NCBI GenBank assembly: GCA_002327865.1
Contig: DCUQ01000050.1
Location: forward strand, 7,065-71,064
Reading direction: 5' to 3'
Source of the DNA: Syntrophaceae bacterium UBA2210
GTDB taxonomy: Bacteria; Desulfobacterota; Syntrophia; Syntrophales; UBA2210
Length of the DNA: 64,000 nucleotides
The position numbers and the translations under genes were made by a program. Under the pieces are notes generated by a model. That model did not search any database. It was not told the DNA's origin and saw only the letters and a list, made by a program, of their open reading frames with translations. Shown in pieces: positions 9,827-18,243 of this stretch (position 1 is its first letter; each line of letters starts with the position of its first letter).

Positions 9827-10453
9827 ATGTTGAGCCCTGATCCCTTGTTGTTTCCATCCATACACATCCCTGTTCCACTAGACGCTGTTTACGGGCGTCT
9901 GGGTTTCAAGAAGGGAATAACGAAGATCGACGAACGCGAGAAGGAGGTAATAGAGCGCCATATAGAATATGCCGTTTCTCTTGTATCGCTGAAGGGTGCA
10001 GGTATCCGGATTTCTCTGCAAGATGTCGGCACGGAGGTGACTATTCTTGAAACGGGCGCGGAGATCAGGAGCGCGCACCTTGCCGGATTCCTTAAGGGGT
10101 GTAAAGAAGCCCTGTTTATAGGCGCGACTGCCGGGAACGTGATCGTGGATGCGATACAGCGTGATGTGGAGGGGGGCGACATGACTCGAGGCGTTGTCTG
10201 CGATGCCGTGGCAAGCGAGATGACCGACGCGGCACTCGACTGGATCATGGAGTTTTTTAATCGTGCCCTTACCAGAGAACGTGCCCGCCTTACCGGAGGA
10301 CGATTCTCTGCCGGGTATGGTGATTTTCTGCTTGAAAATCAGAGAATGATATACGATATGCTTAAACTGGATCGCATGGGTGTGACAATAAGCGAAAATT
10401 ATATTCTCATGCCGGAAAAGTCCGTTACGGCGGTAGTGGGAATTCGCATGTAA
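9827..10453 (+). CDS. Stand-alone methionine synthase reactivation-domain protein
   Basis: This 208 aa protein corresponds to the C-terminal AdoMet-binding activation domain of MetH, which reductively remethylates oxidised cob(II)alamin. The best evidence is the C-terminal signature RFSAGYGDFLLENQ (near residue 160) followed by GVTISENYILMPEKSV, matching the RxSPGYGD...YMMxPxxSV pattern of the family. The catalytic MetH begins 10 bp downstream and lacks this domain, so the two genes together form a full enzyme. A possible promoter (TTGACT near 9703) lies about 90 nt upstream. The 250 bp before it hold nothing else recognisable. Confidence 0.85.
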   Translation: MLSPDPLLFPSIHIPVPLDAVYGRLGFKKGITKIDEREKEVIERHIEYAVSLVSLKGAGIRISLQDVGTEVTILETGAEIRSAHLAGFLKGCKEALFIGATAGNVIVDAIQRDVEGGDMTRGVVCDAVASEMTDAALDWIMEFFNRALTRERARLTGGRFSAGYGDFLLENQRMIYDMLKLDRMGVTISENYILMPEKSVTAVVGIRM

Positions 10454-10463
10454 GGAGACACGG

Positions 10464-12851
10464 GTGAAAATATCGCTGAAAGAAAGGATCAGTAACAGGG
10501 TTATCATACTTGATGGCGCTACTGGTACACAACTGCAGAAGAGGGGGATGCCGGCGGGTGTATGTCCTGAGCTCTGGTGTCTCGATAATCCCGGCATAAT
10601 CAGCGACGTGCATGCCGGCTATCGTGATGCGGGCTGTGATATCGTGTACACGTCTACCTTCGGGGCGAACCGTATTAAAATGAGTCAGTACGGCTCGTAC
10701 GACATAGTTAAAATCAACAGGGAGCTGGCACTGCTGGCACGGCGGGCTGTGGGAACAGACGTTCTGCTTGCGGGCGATATATGCTCCACGGGGCGGTTTG
10801 TCCGGCCTTTCGGAGATCTGGATTTCGAAGAAGCGATCGATGTCTATAAAGAGCAGGTAAAAGGGCTTCTGGATGGCGGAGTCGATCTTTTTGTCATAGA
10901 AACGATGATGGATATCCAGGAGACTAGGGCGGCGCTTATCGCCGTAAAAGAAACAACCGATAAATTTACCATAGTAACGATGACATATGAAGAAAACGGC
11001 AGAACACTCAACGGCTCGGATCCTTTGACCGCCCTGGTGACACTGCAGAGCCTGGGAGCGGATGCCGTGGGTTGCAATTGCTCCACCGGTCCGGAGGAGA
11101 TGATCGGGTTGATAGAGGCTATGAAGCCCTGGGCCACGGTTCCGTTGGTGGCAAAACCGAACGCGGGTATGCCGGAATTTGTCGACGGTGAAACGCTGTT
11201 CAGCATGGATGCGGACAGGTTTGCCTCATTGGGAGTGGAGCTTGTTTCGAAAGGTGTCAATATTATCGGCGGATGTTGCGGTACAACCCCGGAGCATATA
11301 CGTATGCTGAGAGAGGCGGTTGCCGGCAGAGAGCCTGTCTTGCCTCTGAGGAGTTCGATCGCAGCGCTGAGTGCCGCGCGATCAAATCTTATTCTCGAAG
11401 GTGACAGGCCCATTTCGATCGTGGGGGAGCGGATAAATCCGACGGGAAAGAAAGCGCTCCAGCAGGAACTTCTTGAAGGCAAAATGTCTCTTGTCCGTAC
11501 CATGGCAAAGGAACAGGAAAAGATGGGGGCATCGCTTCTGGATGTCAATGTGGGCATGCCCGGTATCGATGAAAAGGAAACGATGTTGAGTGTAATCGAG
11601 AATCTTTCCATTATCTCTGATCTGCCTCTGGTCATCGATTCTTCGGACAGCGACGTGATAGAGGCGGCACTCAGGTTATACCCCGGTCGAGCACTCATAA
11701 ATTCCATCTCGGGGGAGAAGGCGAAACTGGAAAAGCTGTTACCCGTGGCGGCTAAGTATGGGGCCATGTTCATACTGCTTCCTCTGACCGAAGGTGATAT
11801 CCCTGAAACGGCGGAAAAAAGGAAAAAGATTATCGAGTATGTGTTCGAAAAAGCCGCGACGCTGGGTTTCACGAAAGCCGATATAGTTGTCGATGGTCTT
11901 GTTATGGCCGCGTCTTCGGACTTTAAAGCGCCTTTGGAAACCTTGAAGACTATCGAATGGGGGAGTAATCTATTCAAGGTCAATACGGTCCTGGGTCTTT
12001 CCAATGTCTCTTTCGGGATGCCGGAACGCAAGTGGCTTAATGCGTCTTTTCTTGCCATGGCGATATCGAAAGGGTTGACAATGGCGATCGCGAATCCCGG
12101 GGTAGAAGAGGTAATGAAAGCCAAAATGGCGGGAGACGTGCTCGTGGGCCGGGATCGGGATGCTGCGGGGTATATAGGCTATTTTTCCGGATTATCTTCG
12201 AGGACCGGCGAGACTTCCTGCAAGGTACCCGAAGACAAAGTATCCCGGGCCATTCTTGAGGGAAATCGGGATGATATAGAGCAGCGGATTTCCGACGCGA
12301 TTAACTCGGGGATGGACGCGCAGAAACTCGTGGACGAAATCATGATTCCAGCGATTACGGAAGTCGGCGAGCTGTTTGACAGGAGAGAATATTTCCTTCC
12401 CCAGTTGATAGCAAGTGCCGAAACTATGAAAAAGGGCATTGCCTTCCTTGAGCCGCGTCTCGGAGATACCAGGCAAAAGCAAAAACTAAAGGGGCGTGTT
12501 ATTATCGCGACCGTCAAGGGGGATGTTCACGATATAGGAAAGAACATAGTGGTTCTGATGCTGAGGAATCATGGATTTGAGGTTATTGATCTCGGCAAGG
12601 ATGTGCCTGCGGATATTATTGTGCGTGAGGCTGCGAGACATAAGTCCTCAGTTGTCGGATTATCCGCCTTGATGACTACAACCATGTCAGGGATGAAAGA
12701 GGTGATAGCTCTCGCGGAGCAGGAATCTCTCGGCTGTGCATTCATGGTGGGTGGAGCGGTAGTAACCAGGGCCTATGCCGAATCGATCGGTGCTCATTAT
12801 GCCAGGGATGGGGTCGAAGCGGTCAAGATCGTTGAGAAATTAACCCGGTGA
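10464..12851 (+). CDS. metH: Cobalamin-dependent methionine synthase lacking the activation domain
   Basis: Transfers a methyl group from methyltetrahydrofolate to homocysteine through cobalamin. GTG start with a strong aaggaga site. Domains in order: homocysteine-binding barrel (residues 1-290) with LDGATGTQLQKRGMP and zinc ligands Cys204 (in GCNCSTG) and Cys271/Cys272 (in GGCCGTTPEH); pterin-binding barrel (about 310-565) with VGERINPTGKK; B12-binding cap (575-665); and cobalamin domain with DVHDIGKN, where His689 would be the lower cobalt ligand. The protein ends at residue 795 without the activation domain, which is encoded by the gene just upstream. Confidence 0.94.
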   Translation: MKISLKERISNRVIILDGATGTQLQKRGMPAGVCPELWCLDNPGIISDVHAGYRDAGCDIVYTSTFGANRIKMSQYGSYDIVKINRELALLARRAVGTDVLLAGDICSTGRFVRPFGDLDFEEAIDVYKEQVKGLLDGGVDLFVIETMMDIQETRAALIAVKETTDKFTIVTMTYEENGRTLNGSDPLTALVTLQSLGADAVGCNCSTGPEEMIGLIEAMKPWATVPLVAKPNAGMPEFVDGETLFSMDADRFASLGVELVSKGVNIIGGCCGTTPEHIRMLREAVAGREPVLPLRSSIAALSAARSNLILEGDRPISIVGERINPTGKKALQQELLEGKMSLVRTMAKEQEKMGASLLDVNVGMPGIDEKETMLSVIENLSIISDLPLVIDSSDSDVIEAALRLYPGRALINSISGEKAKLEKLLPVAAKYGAMFILLPLTEGDIPETAEKRKKIIEYVFEKAATLGFTKADIVVDGLVMAASSDFKAPLETLKTIEWGSNLFKVNTVLGLSNVSFGMPERKWLNASFLAMAISKGLTMAIANPGVEEVMKAKMAGDVLVGRDRDAAGYIGYFSGLSSRTGETSCKVPEDKVSRAILEGNRDDIEQRISDAINSGMDAQKLVDEIMIPAITEVGELFDRREYFLPQLIASAETMKKGIAFLEPRLGDTRQKQKLKGRVIIATVKGDVHDIGKNIVVLMLRNHGFEVIDLGKDVPADIIVREAARHKSSVVGLSALMTTTMSGMKEVIALAEQESLGCAFMVGGAVVTRAYAESIGAHYARDGVEAVKIVEKLTR

Positions 12852-13119
12852 CTGAACTGTTGCCGAATCTGATTCTCATTCTTTCCACGTTTTTTAGTGG
12901 GGGTGAGCCAGATAGCCTTAAGATATTGAAAGGTAATACAACCAGTCGGGGTATTGAAACCGGCGATCTATTCATGAAAGGTGTGCATGGAAGGATAAGA
13001 AAACGGTTTTTCAAAACTCGGTATTAAGGAATGAGTATAAAATATTATCTGTCGTCTTGACGCTATTTATAACCGGTCGATATTGCAGGTTCTGAATCGT
13101 ATGTAATAGATAAACAGTT

Positions 13120-13398
13120 TTATTTGTTTTTTCCGGTGCTCTTTATGCCCATTTTTCTTTTGTAATAATTAGTGACGAATATTCTATTAGCGGCTACGAA
13201 GGCGATAATGAAGACAGCCAGCCACGCGTAAACGATTAATCCGCGAAACCTGTTGGTTGCGAAGACGCTGGATATCACCTGCAACCCTCCCAGCCCGACA
13301 ATCAGACTGATCACCAGGATCGGCAGGCTTCTGGTCAGGAAAAGTTTTCCCTTCAGCTTGGAGACTTTTGAAAGTTTATAGTCTTTACTCTTCGACAT
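13120..13398 (-). CDS. Small two-helix membrane protein of unknown function
   Basis: A 92 aa protein with a basic, lysine-rich N-terminus (residues 1-22), two predicted membrane helices (about 25-45 and 53-72) and a basic C-terminal tail ending in GKNK. No family is recognised. It lies downstream of, and on the same strand as, the permease at 13541-14968, but two inverted repeats separate them, so it may be expressed independently. No convincing ribosome site is seen, which lowers confidence. Confidence 0.5.
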   Translation of the reverse strand: MSKSKDYKLSKVSKLKGKLFLTRSLPILVISLIVGLGGLQVISSVFATNRFRGLIVYAWLAVFIIAFVAANRIFVTNYYKRKMGIKSTGKNK

Positions 13399-13429
13399 AA
13401 CGCCGTTTTTCTAACTGCCGGATAAAATA

Positions 13430-13474
13430 ATCGCACTTGCCGGATTAATGCGTGTTCCGTCCGACAAGTGCGAT
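13430..13474 (-). other. Inverted repeat upstream of the small membrane protein gene
   Basis: Perfect 10 bp arms ATCGCACTTG (13430-13439) and CAAGTGCGAT (13465-13474) flank a 25 nt loop that contains a further CGGA/TCCG match. It sits just before the 13120-13398 gene on the minus strand. It could be an operator or an RNA hairpin; no T-tract supports a terminator. Confidence 0.45.
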
Positions 13475-13490
13475 AGTTTGCGTTTGCCGT

Positions 13491-13522
13491 GTCAGGCGGG
13501 ATTAGGAATAATCCCGCCTGAC
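13491..13522 (-). terminator. Strong hairpin after the permease gene
   Basis: Perfect 14 bp stem: GTCAGGCGGGATTA and its complement around a GGAA loop, starting 18 nt past the stop codon of the minus-strand permease. There is no T-run, so it is either a factor-assisted terminator or an mRNA-protecting stem. Confidence 0.6.
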
Positions 13523-13540
13523 AGGAAAACCGGTTGATTA

Positions 13541-14968
13541 TTAGGATTCAGTTTCAGCAGCCTTTTTCCCCTTTTCAAGAATGTGAGGAGAATCGTCTTC
13601 CGGGGCTAAAATAGCCCAGAGGACCACACCCGTTATCAATCCCAGTGTGGGTCCTGACAGGATCGGGCTGATGTGCACGAAGTTCCCAGCTATGATACAG
13701 CCGGCCATCGTACCTGCGATACCGCGCTGGACATTGTTGGTGCACATGTCATAGGCGATGTAAACGCAGAGATAACCCTGGAGAGCGAGCGTGATACCGA
13801 AGCCGATGATCTTGGCCGGCAGCAGGATAAGCACGATCGGGGAGCAGAACAGAACCAGGGCACCCAGGTTGAAAGAGTTTGCCGCCGACCAGTAAGAATC
13901 GAGTTCCTTCCTGTCCGAATGCATGGCCCTGTTGGCCACAACGGCCGAAGCGCCTGCCCATATGGGACCGGAGAGCACTATGTACGGCATGGTGAATATT
14001 TCGAGAATGTTTCTCCATGCGGTGATCAGATGGTTTCTGGTCGGGTCATAGAGAACGAACTCATCGGGCTGGTAATCATTGACCTCTTTGGTAAGAGCCT
14101 GCAGCACGAGCATATCGCCGAATGCAAGAATGTAGGCGACGAGCGCCATCGAGAATCCGGCAATCCACGCTTCGGCTCCCGGCCAGCCGATACCGAACGG
14201 TGTAAGTGTGCTGATCATTTCACCGATGGGAGCTGAAATGAAAAACTTCTCGGACAACTGAGCCATTGTCGGGACTGTTACCTCACCCGCTATCACACCG
14301 ACCACGTAACCGACCACATAACCCGGAACGATTCCCCATCCGGCCATCCACTTGAACCAGTTGTGTTTCTTTCTGTATATCAAGGCCTTGGTGGAGAACA
14401 GAATAAAGAAACTGGCCAGCAGTGCTATGGTGAAAGAAATTGGATATTGGGAGAAGAAAGGTTGTTTCGGGTGAAATATTCTCTCAAGAGATGCCATACC
14501 CGCGGCAAGCAGAATGCCTGACCGAAGTGATATCGGAAAGTGTTGAATGACCCATTTTGCCAGCCCGGTGACACCGAGAACGACAAAAAATGCCGCAACC
14601 AGCGTCTGGAAGGCTATCAAGGCAAGCACCCTATCAACACCCGGTGCATAGGCACTCAGATATGTTATGTACAGAGGAATACCGGCCGTAATCCATCCGG
14701 CGATACCCGGATCGCCGAAGCTGGTATGCCATAGATAATACGCACCGTTTACCGCTACCATGAACAGTGCGACATTTTCGGGTATGCCCAGTACCTGCTG
14801 CATGACCACCAGCGCGCCGAAGTGTGTACACGAGAGGATCGCGCCCTGTGCCATCGACTGAACATCAAGACCATAATGTATGAATGGAAGCCTAAATTTA
14901 AGTATGCCGCCGCAATAAGGTTGTTCGCCACCGTATTCGCGTGCTTTACCTATGTATAATATCGACAT
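13541..14968 (-). CDS. Multi-spanning membrane permease, NCS2 (nucleobase/xanthine-uracil)-like
   Basis: 475 aa with roughly 12-14 hydrophobic segments and few charged loops. The overall pattern (an N-terminal PFIHYGLDVQSMAQGAI stretch, then GIPxN and long glycine-rich helices) resembles NCS2/SLC23-type permeases, but no signature motif is certain, so the substrate is unknown. A good gaaaggagag site precedes the ATG. The gene is divergent from gcvH across an A+T-rich 0.6 kb region and is followed by a strong hairpin. It could instead be a member of another APC/SLC26-fold family. Confidence 0.55.
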   Translation of the reverse strand: MSILYIGKAREYGGEQPYCGGILKFRLPFIHYGLDVQSMAQGAILSCTHFGALVVMQQVLGIPENVALFMVAVNGAYYLWHTSFGDPGIAGWITAGIPLYITYLSAYAPGVDRVLALIAFQTLVAAFFVVLGVTGLAKWVIQHFPISLRSGILLAAGMASLERIFHPKQPFFSQYPISFTIALLASFFILFSTKALIYRKKHNWFKWMAGWGIVPGYVVGYVVGVIAGEVTVPTMAQLSEKFFISAPIGEMISTLTPFGIGWPGAEAWIAGFSMALVAYILAFGDMLVLQALTKEVNDYQPDEFVLYDPTRNHLITAWRNILEIFTMPYIVLSGPIWAGASAVVANRAMHSDRKELDSYWSAANSFNLGALVLFCSPIVLILLPAKIIGFGITLALQGYLCVYIAYDMCTNNVQRGIAGTMAGCIIAGNFVHISPILSGPTLGLITGVVLWAILAPEDDSPHILEKGKKAAETES

Positions 14969-15566
14969 TTAATCTCTCCTTTCTGCCTATAATTGATAAC
15001 TTACAGGAATTTCTTTTATCTATTAAGCTCCCCCAAAGCTACTCGTAAAAACTATCCCTAAAGCTATCCCCCCTTTCTTGCTCTCAATTATAAATATCAG
15101 AAATTCCCCCCACTTAACTGAACTCTTGTAAAATCAAACCTCCCTCCCCTATAAATTTTATTAATGAATATTCCAAACAGGTGTTTATGTCAAGCCAATA
15201 TTTTTCTATTTTTTAATAATGTCCAGCACCATCAAAAAGATAAAAATGATCATATAAAAAGTCTTGCTTTTACGGCATGCTTTTGGATAATAAAAAACAA
15301 TATTAATTGTCATATTGACGTTTTTCCCAAAGCCGGGTTGAATAAATGTTGTATCGACCACCGGAAGAAATCTTGTATTTTCAGTATGGCATAGTGTAAA
15401 AGCGAACTGTTCAAATCGAATTGGCAGATTGTTCAGGTGTTCCCAGACTTTTCCGGTATCGTCCGTTTGATAAAAATCGGGGCCAGATGACAGATCGAAA
15501 GTCTTTGAAGGTCTGAATTTTCAAAGATATTTAACTTGAATTTATAATGCGGGAGGTTGTTGGTTT
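14969..15566. promoter_or_regulatory. A+T-rich divergent intergenic region
   Basis: About 600 bp between the leftward permease and rightward gcvH. It is visibly more A+T-rich than the surrounding genes and has no convincing ORF. On the plus strand TATAAT at about 15543-15548 lies just upstream of gcvH's gggagg site, giving a short leader if used as a -10 box. The permease side has C-rich runs (15031-15075) with two AAAGCTA repeats. I see no glycine or purine riboswitch pattern. Confidence 0.4.
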
Positions 15567-15962
15567 ATGTCGTTTCCAGATGATTTGCTTTACAGCCGCG
15601 AACATACGTGGGTAAGGATGGACGGGGATATCGCGACGGTGGGGATAACGGATTATGCGCAGGATAAACTGGATGAGATACTGTCGGTGGAGCTTTTCCC
15701 GGTGGACTCCTCGGTTGAGCAGGGAGAGCCTTTTGGCGTCATAGAATCCTTGAAAGTTACAATTGAACTTATTTCGCCTGTCGGTGGAGAAATTATAAGT
15801 GTTAATGAAGATCTCGCTGATGACGTGGGTATTCTAAACAGTGATTCGTATGATACGGGGTGGATGATTGCCGTTGAAGTAAGAGACTTGGGAGAGCTGG
15901 ACAATCTGCTGGATGCGGATACCTATAAGGATTACGTTGAAGAGTATGAGGAGGTTGTCTGA
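15567..15962 (+). CDS. gcvH: Glycine cleavage system H-like lipoyl carrier protein
   Basis: A 131 aa lipoyl-domain protein. The N-terminus (YSREHTWVRMDGDIATVGITDYAQ) is typical GcvH. The lipoylation site is in GVIESLKVTIEL, Lys63, where canonical GcvH has ESVKA. The C-terminal half (GGEIISVNEDLAD, DTGWMIAVEV) also fits. No P- or T-protein gene is nearby; the partner is the lipoate ligase 6 bp downstream. It may act as a lipoyl donor or carrier as well as in glycine cleavage. A gggagg ribosome site precedes the ATG. Confidence 0.9.
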   Translation: MSFPDDLLYSREHTWVRMDGDIATVGITDYAQDKLDEILSVELFPVDSSVEQGEPFGVIESLKVTIELISPVGGEIISVNEDLADDVGILNSDSYDTGWMIAVEVRDLGELDNLLDADTYKDYVEEYEEVV

Positions 15963-15968
15963 CGTCAG

Positions 15969-16787
15969 GTGGAGAGGTGGAGATTTATCCCGTTCGGGTA
16001 TTTTGATTCTTTTGAAAACATGGCCACAGATGAGGCTATATTAAGAGCATGCAGGCACGAAGGAATGCCCCCGACCCTTCGTTTATACGGATGGAAGAAG
16101 CCTGCCGTATCACTGGGATATTTTCAAGATATCGATGATGAGATACATTATGAATATTGCCTCGAAAACGGTATCGATATCGTCCGGCGCCCTACGGGGG
16201 GGCGGGCCGTTCTTCATGGAGACGATCTAACCTATTCTCTCGTAGCCGAAGAAAACAACAGGCACTTTTCTTCCGATATAATCAAGACGTACAGTACAAT
16301 CAGCAAGTGCATAATAAGGGGACTTGAGCGATCGGGAGTTCATGCGGAAATGGTTGAAGAAGGGCGCGCATTGAACGGATCAGTGGGGAGTTTCTGTTTT
16401 GCTGCTTCGTATAAGAACGAGCTGCTCGCTGACGGGAAAAAAATATGCGGGAGCGCACAGGTAAGAGCGAAAGGCATGTTTCTGCAGCATGGATCAATCC
16501 TGATGGATTTTGACCCGTTGGCGGTTTGCGCGGCTATCATAACGAAGACCGCAAACCCTGCAGCACTTGAAACATGCGTTACTTCAATCCGCGGAACTCT
16601 TGGATATACAGTAGAAATGACGGATCTGTGCCGTAATATAAAGGCGGGATTCGAAGATGTCCTGGGTATACGTCTGATAGGGGGAGAATTGTCCCCTGAA
16701 GAGAAAGCGCTCAGAGACGATTTCCTTAGAAACAAATACGGAAATACCCTGTGTAACATGGGGCGAGGAGTAAAAGTTGAACATTGA
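15969..16787 (+). CDS. lplA: Lipoate-protein ligase / octanoyl-lipoyl transferase family protein
   Basis: Attaches lipoate or octanoate to lipoyl domains, probably the H-like protein just upstream. GTG start; the gaggagg site lies inside the end of gcvH. Family motifs: RRPTGGRAVLHG (residues 73-84) and, after the KKIC segment bearing the catalytic-type Lys, GSAQVRAKG and LQHGSIL. At 272 aa it is a single-domain enzyme without the LplA accessory domain, so a LipM/LipL-type transferase is an alternative. The stop overlaps the start of hisC by 11 bp, indicating translational coupling. Confidence 0.85.
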   Translation: MERWRFIPFGYFDSFENMATDEAILRACRHEGMPPTLRLYGWKKPAVSLGYFQDIDDEIHYEYCLENGIDIVRRPTGGRAVLHGDDLTYSLVAEENNRHFSSDIIKTYSTISKCIIRGLERSGVHAEMVEEGRALNGSVGSFCFAASYKNELLADGKKICGSAQVRAKGMFLQHGSILMDFDPLAVCAAIITKTANPAALETCVTSIRGTLGYTVEMTDLCRNIKAGFEDVLGIRLIGGELSPEEKALRDDFLRNKYGNTLCNMGRGVKVEH

Positions 16788-17847
16788 AAATATTATAAAA
16801 AACGCTGTGCTTTCACAGGAAGCCTACCCTGTCGAGGAGACATCCTGCAGGATTAAGCTCGATGCTAATGAAAATCCCTATCCACTGCCTCAATTCTTGA
16901 GGCACATGATATCCGAGCGCCTGAAAGATGTATCCCTCAACCGCTATCCTGACCCTGGTTCCCCCGGCCTGCGGAGAGATTTCGCGCGGTACTACGGAGT
17001 GAGCGAGGACATGATTCTTATAGGAAACGGCTCGGACGAACTCATCAATATATTGCTTACGGCCGTTAATCCCTCTTTGTCGGGGAGTGTCATGTTTCCG
17101 ATCCCTACCTTTGCCATGTATGGAATTGTCGCCTTGAACTCGGGGCACAATACCATTGAAGTGCCTCTCAATGGCCGGTTCGGGCTTGATACTGACGCGA
17201 TGCTCGATGCGATAGCCGATAAGAAACCTGCCATAATCTTCCTCAGCTATCCCAATAATCCTACGGGCAGGTGTTTTGACAGGGGCGATATTGAGAGAAT
17301 ACTGGAAGCGTCGAGCAGCCTTGTGGTCCTCGATGAAGCCTACTGTAACTTTTCAGGAAAAACATTTTTGCCCGATATCGACCGGTGGGATAATCTCGTT
17401 ATATTGCGGACACTCTCCAAAGTGGGACTGGCGGCACTGAGACTGGGTATTCTTATCGGGCACCCGGTACTGGTGCATCAACTCAATAAGATAAGGCTGC
17501 CATATAATGTGAATATCTTCTCCCAGGTGGTAGGGAGTTTGTTTGTTGAATACAGCGGGGATTTTCTGGCGTTGGCGGACCGGGTTGTTTCAGGAAGAAA
17601 ATGGCTTTTTGACGAGTTGATGGCTATCGAAGGAATTACTCCATATCCTTCAGACGCCAATTTTATCCTTTTTAGTTGTTTTATGGGAAAAGATGATGTA
17701 TATGCGCGGTTAATCGATAAAGGTGTGCTGGTAAAGAATTTTGCGTCTACCGGTATCCTCGGGAACTGTATGAGAGTAACAGTGGGGACGGAAGAGGAGA
17801 ACAGAGAATTTATAGAATCTCTGAAAAGTGTTATACGGGGAGAGTGA
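16777..17847 (+). CDS. hisC: Histidinol-phosphate aminotransferase
   Basis: PLP-dependent aminotransferase of histidine biosynthesis (356 aa, fold type I). TTG start preceded by gcgaggag and overlapping lplA. Motifs: IKLDANENPYPLP at the N-terminus, SYPNNPTGRCFD, VVLDEAYCNF, and the PLP lysine Lys215 in RTLSKVGLAALRLG. No other his genes are nearby, so a role with aromatic or other imidazole-like substrates (broad-specificity HisC) remains possible. A strong terminator follows within 20 bp. Confidence 0.9.
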   Translation: MNIENIIKNAVLSQEAYPVEETSCRIKLDANENPYPLPQFLRHMISERLKDVSLNRYPDPGSPGLRRDFARYYGVSEDMILIGNGSDELINILLTAVNPSLSGSVMFPIPTFAMYGIVALNSGHNTIEVPLNGRFGLDTDAMLDAIADKKPAIIFLSYPNNPTGRCFDRGDIERILEASSSLVVLDEAYCNFSGKTFLPDIDRWDNLVILRTLSKVGLAALRLGILIGHPVLVHQLNKIRLPYNVNIFSQVVGSLFVEYSGDFLALADRVVSGRKWLFDELMAIEGITPYPSDANFILFSCFMGKDDVYARLIDKGVLVKNFASTGILGNCMRVTVGTEEENREFIESLKSVIRGE

Positions 17848-17862
17848 TAATAACATATAGGT

Positions 17863-17925
17863 AAAACAAGGGGTGAAAAGCGACTTTACTGAACGGAAAG
17901 TCGTTTTGCCCCTTTTGTTGTTTTT
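17863..17925 (+). terminator. Rho-independent terminator after hisC
   Basis: Long stem: AAAACAAGGGG and AAAAGCGACTTT on the left pair with AAAGTCGTTTT and CCCCTTTTGTT on the right, followed by TTTTT. It separates the gcvH-lplA-hisC unit from rpsU. Confidence 0.85.
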
Positions 17926-17954
17926 AATGTTCTGCAGAGAGGAGGTGATAGCTT

Positions 17955-18155
17955 TTGGAAGTAAGAGTAATCGATAACGATGTCGAAAGAGCCTTGAAAA
18001 TACTGAAAAATAAGCTTTCAAAGAACGGTTTTTTCAAAGAGCTGAAATTACGCCGGGCTTACGAGAAACCTTCTGTGAAGAAAAAAAGGAAAGCTTTGGA
18101 AGCGCGTAGAAGAATGGCCAAAGTTGCAAGAAGGCGAAAATGGTCGCCCAAATAG
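17955..18155 (+). CDS. rpsU: 30S ribosomal protein S21
   Basis: A 66 aa basic protein of the small ribosomal subunit. The sequence VRVIDNDVERALKILKNKL then KLRRAYEKPSVKKKRK and an Arg/Lys-rich tail is diagnostic for S21. The initiation codon is TTG, unusual for a ribosomal protein, but it is the only in-frame start placed correctly after the strong ggaggtgat site. It is flanked by terminators on both sides and so is a monocistronic gene. Confidence 0.95.
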   Translation: MEVRVIDNDVERALKILKNKLSKNGFFKELKLRRAYEKPSVKKKRKALEARRRMAKVARRRKWSPK

Positions 18156-18179
18156 ATTGTTTTCGATTGGCGGGTTGTG

Positions 18180-18212
18180 CGGGGAATGACATTGTACGAA
18201 TGTTTTTCCCCC
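18180..18212 (+). terminator. Hairpin after rpsU
   Basis: GGGGAA..ACATT pairs with AATGT..TTCCCC around a short loop, 25 nt past the rpsU stop. Runs of T occur in the right arm rather than after it, so termination strength is uncertain. Confidence 0.5.
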
Positions 18213-18243
18213 CGACCGGCAGATAATATCCCCCGGAGGAGTT

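Noticed and set aside
10844..12124. Long open frame on the minus strand opposite metH (426 codons)
   Set aside because: Serine/isoleucine-rich shadow of the highly conserved metH frame; no ribosome site or family resemblance.
12872..12906. Terminator after metH (CTCA..CCAC/GTGG..TGAG)
   Set aside because: Only four-base arms and the T-run is in the loop; too weak to annotate.
15164..15394. 76-codon ORF in the permease-gcvH gap
   Set aside because: A+T-rich, no ribosome site, no resemblance to proteins.
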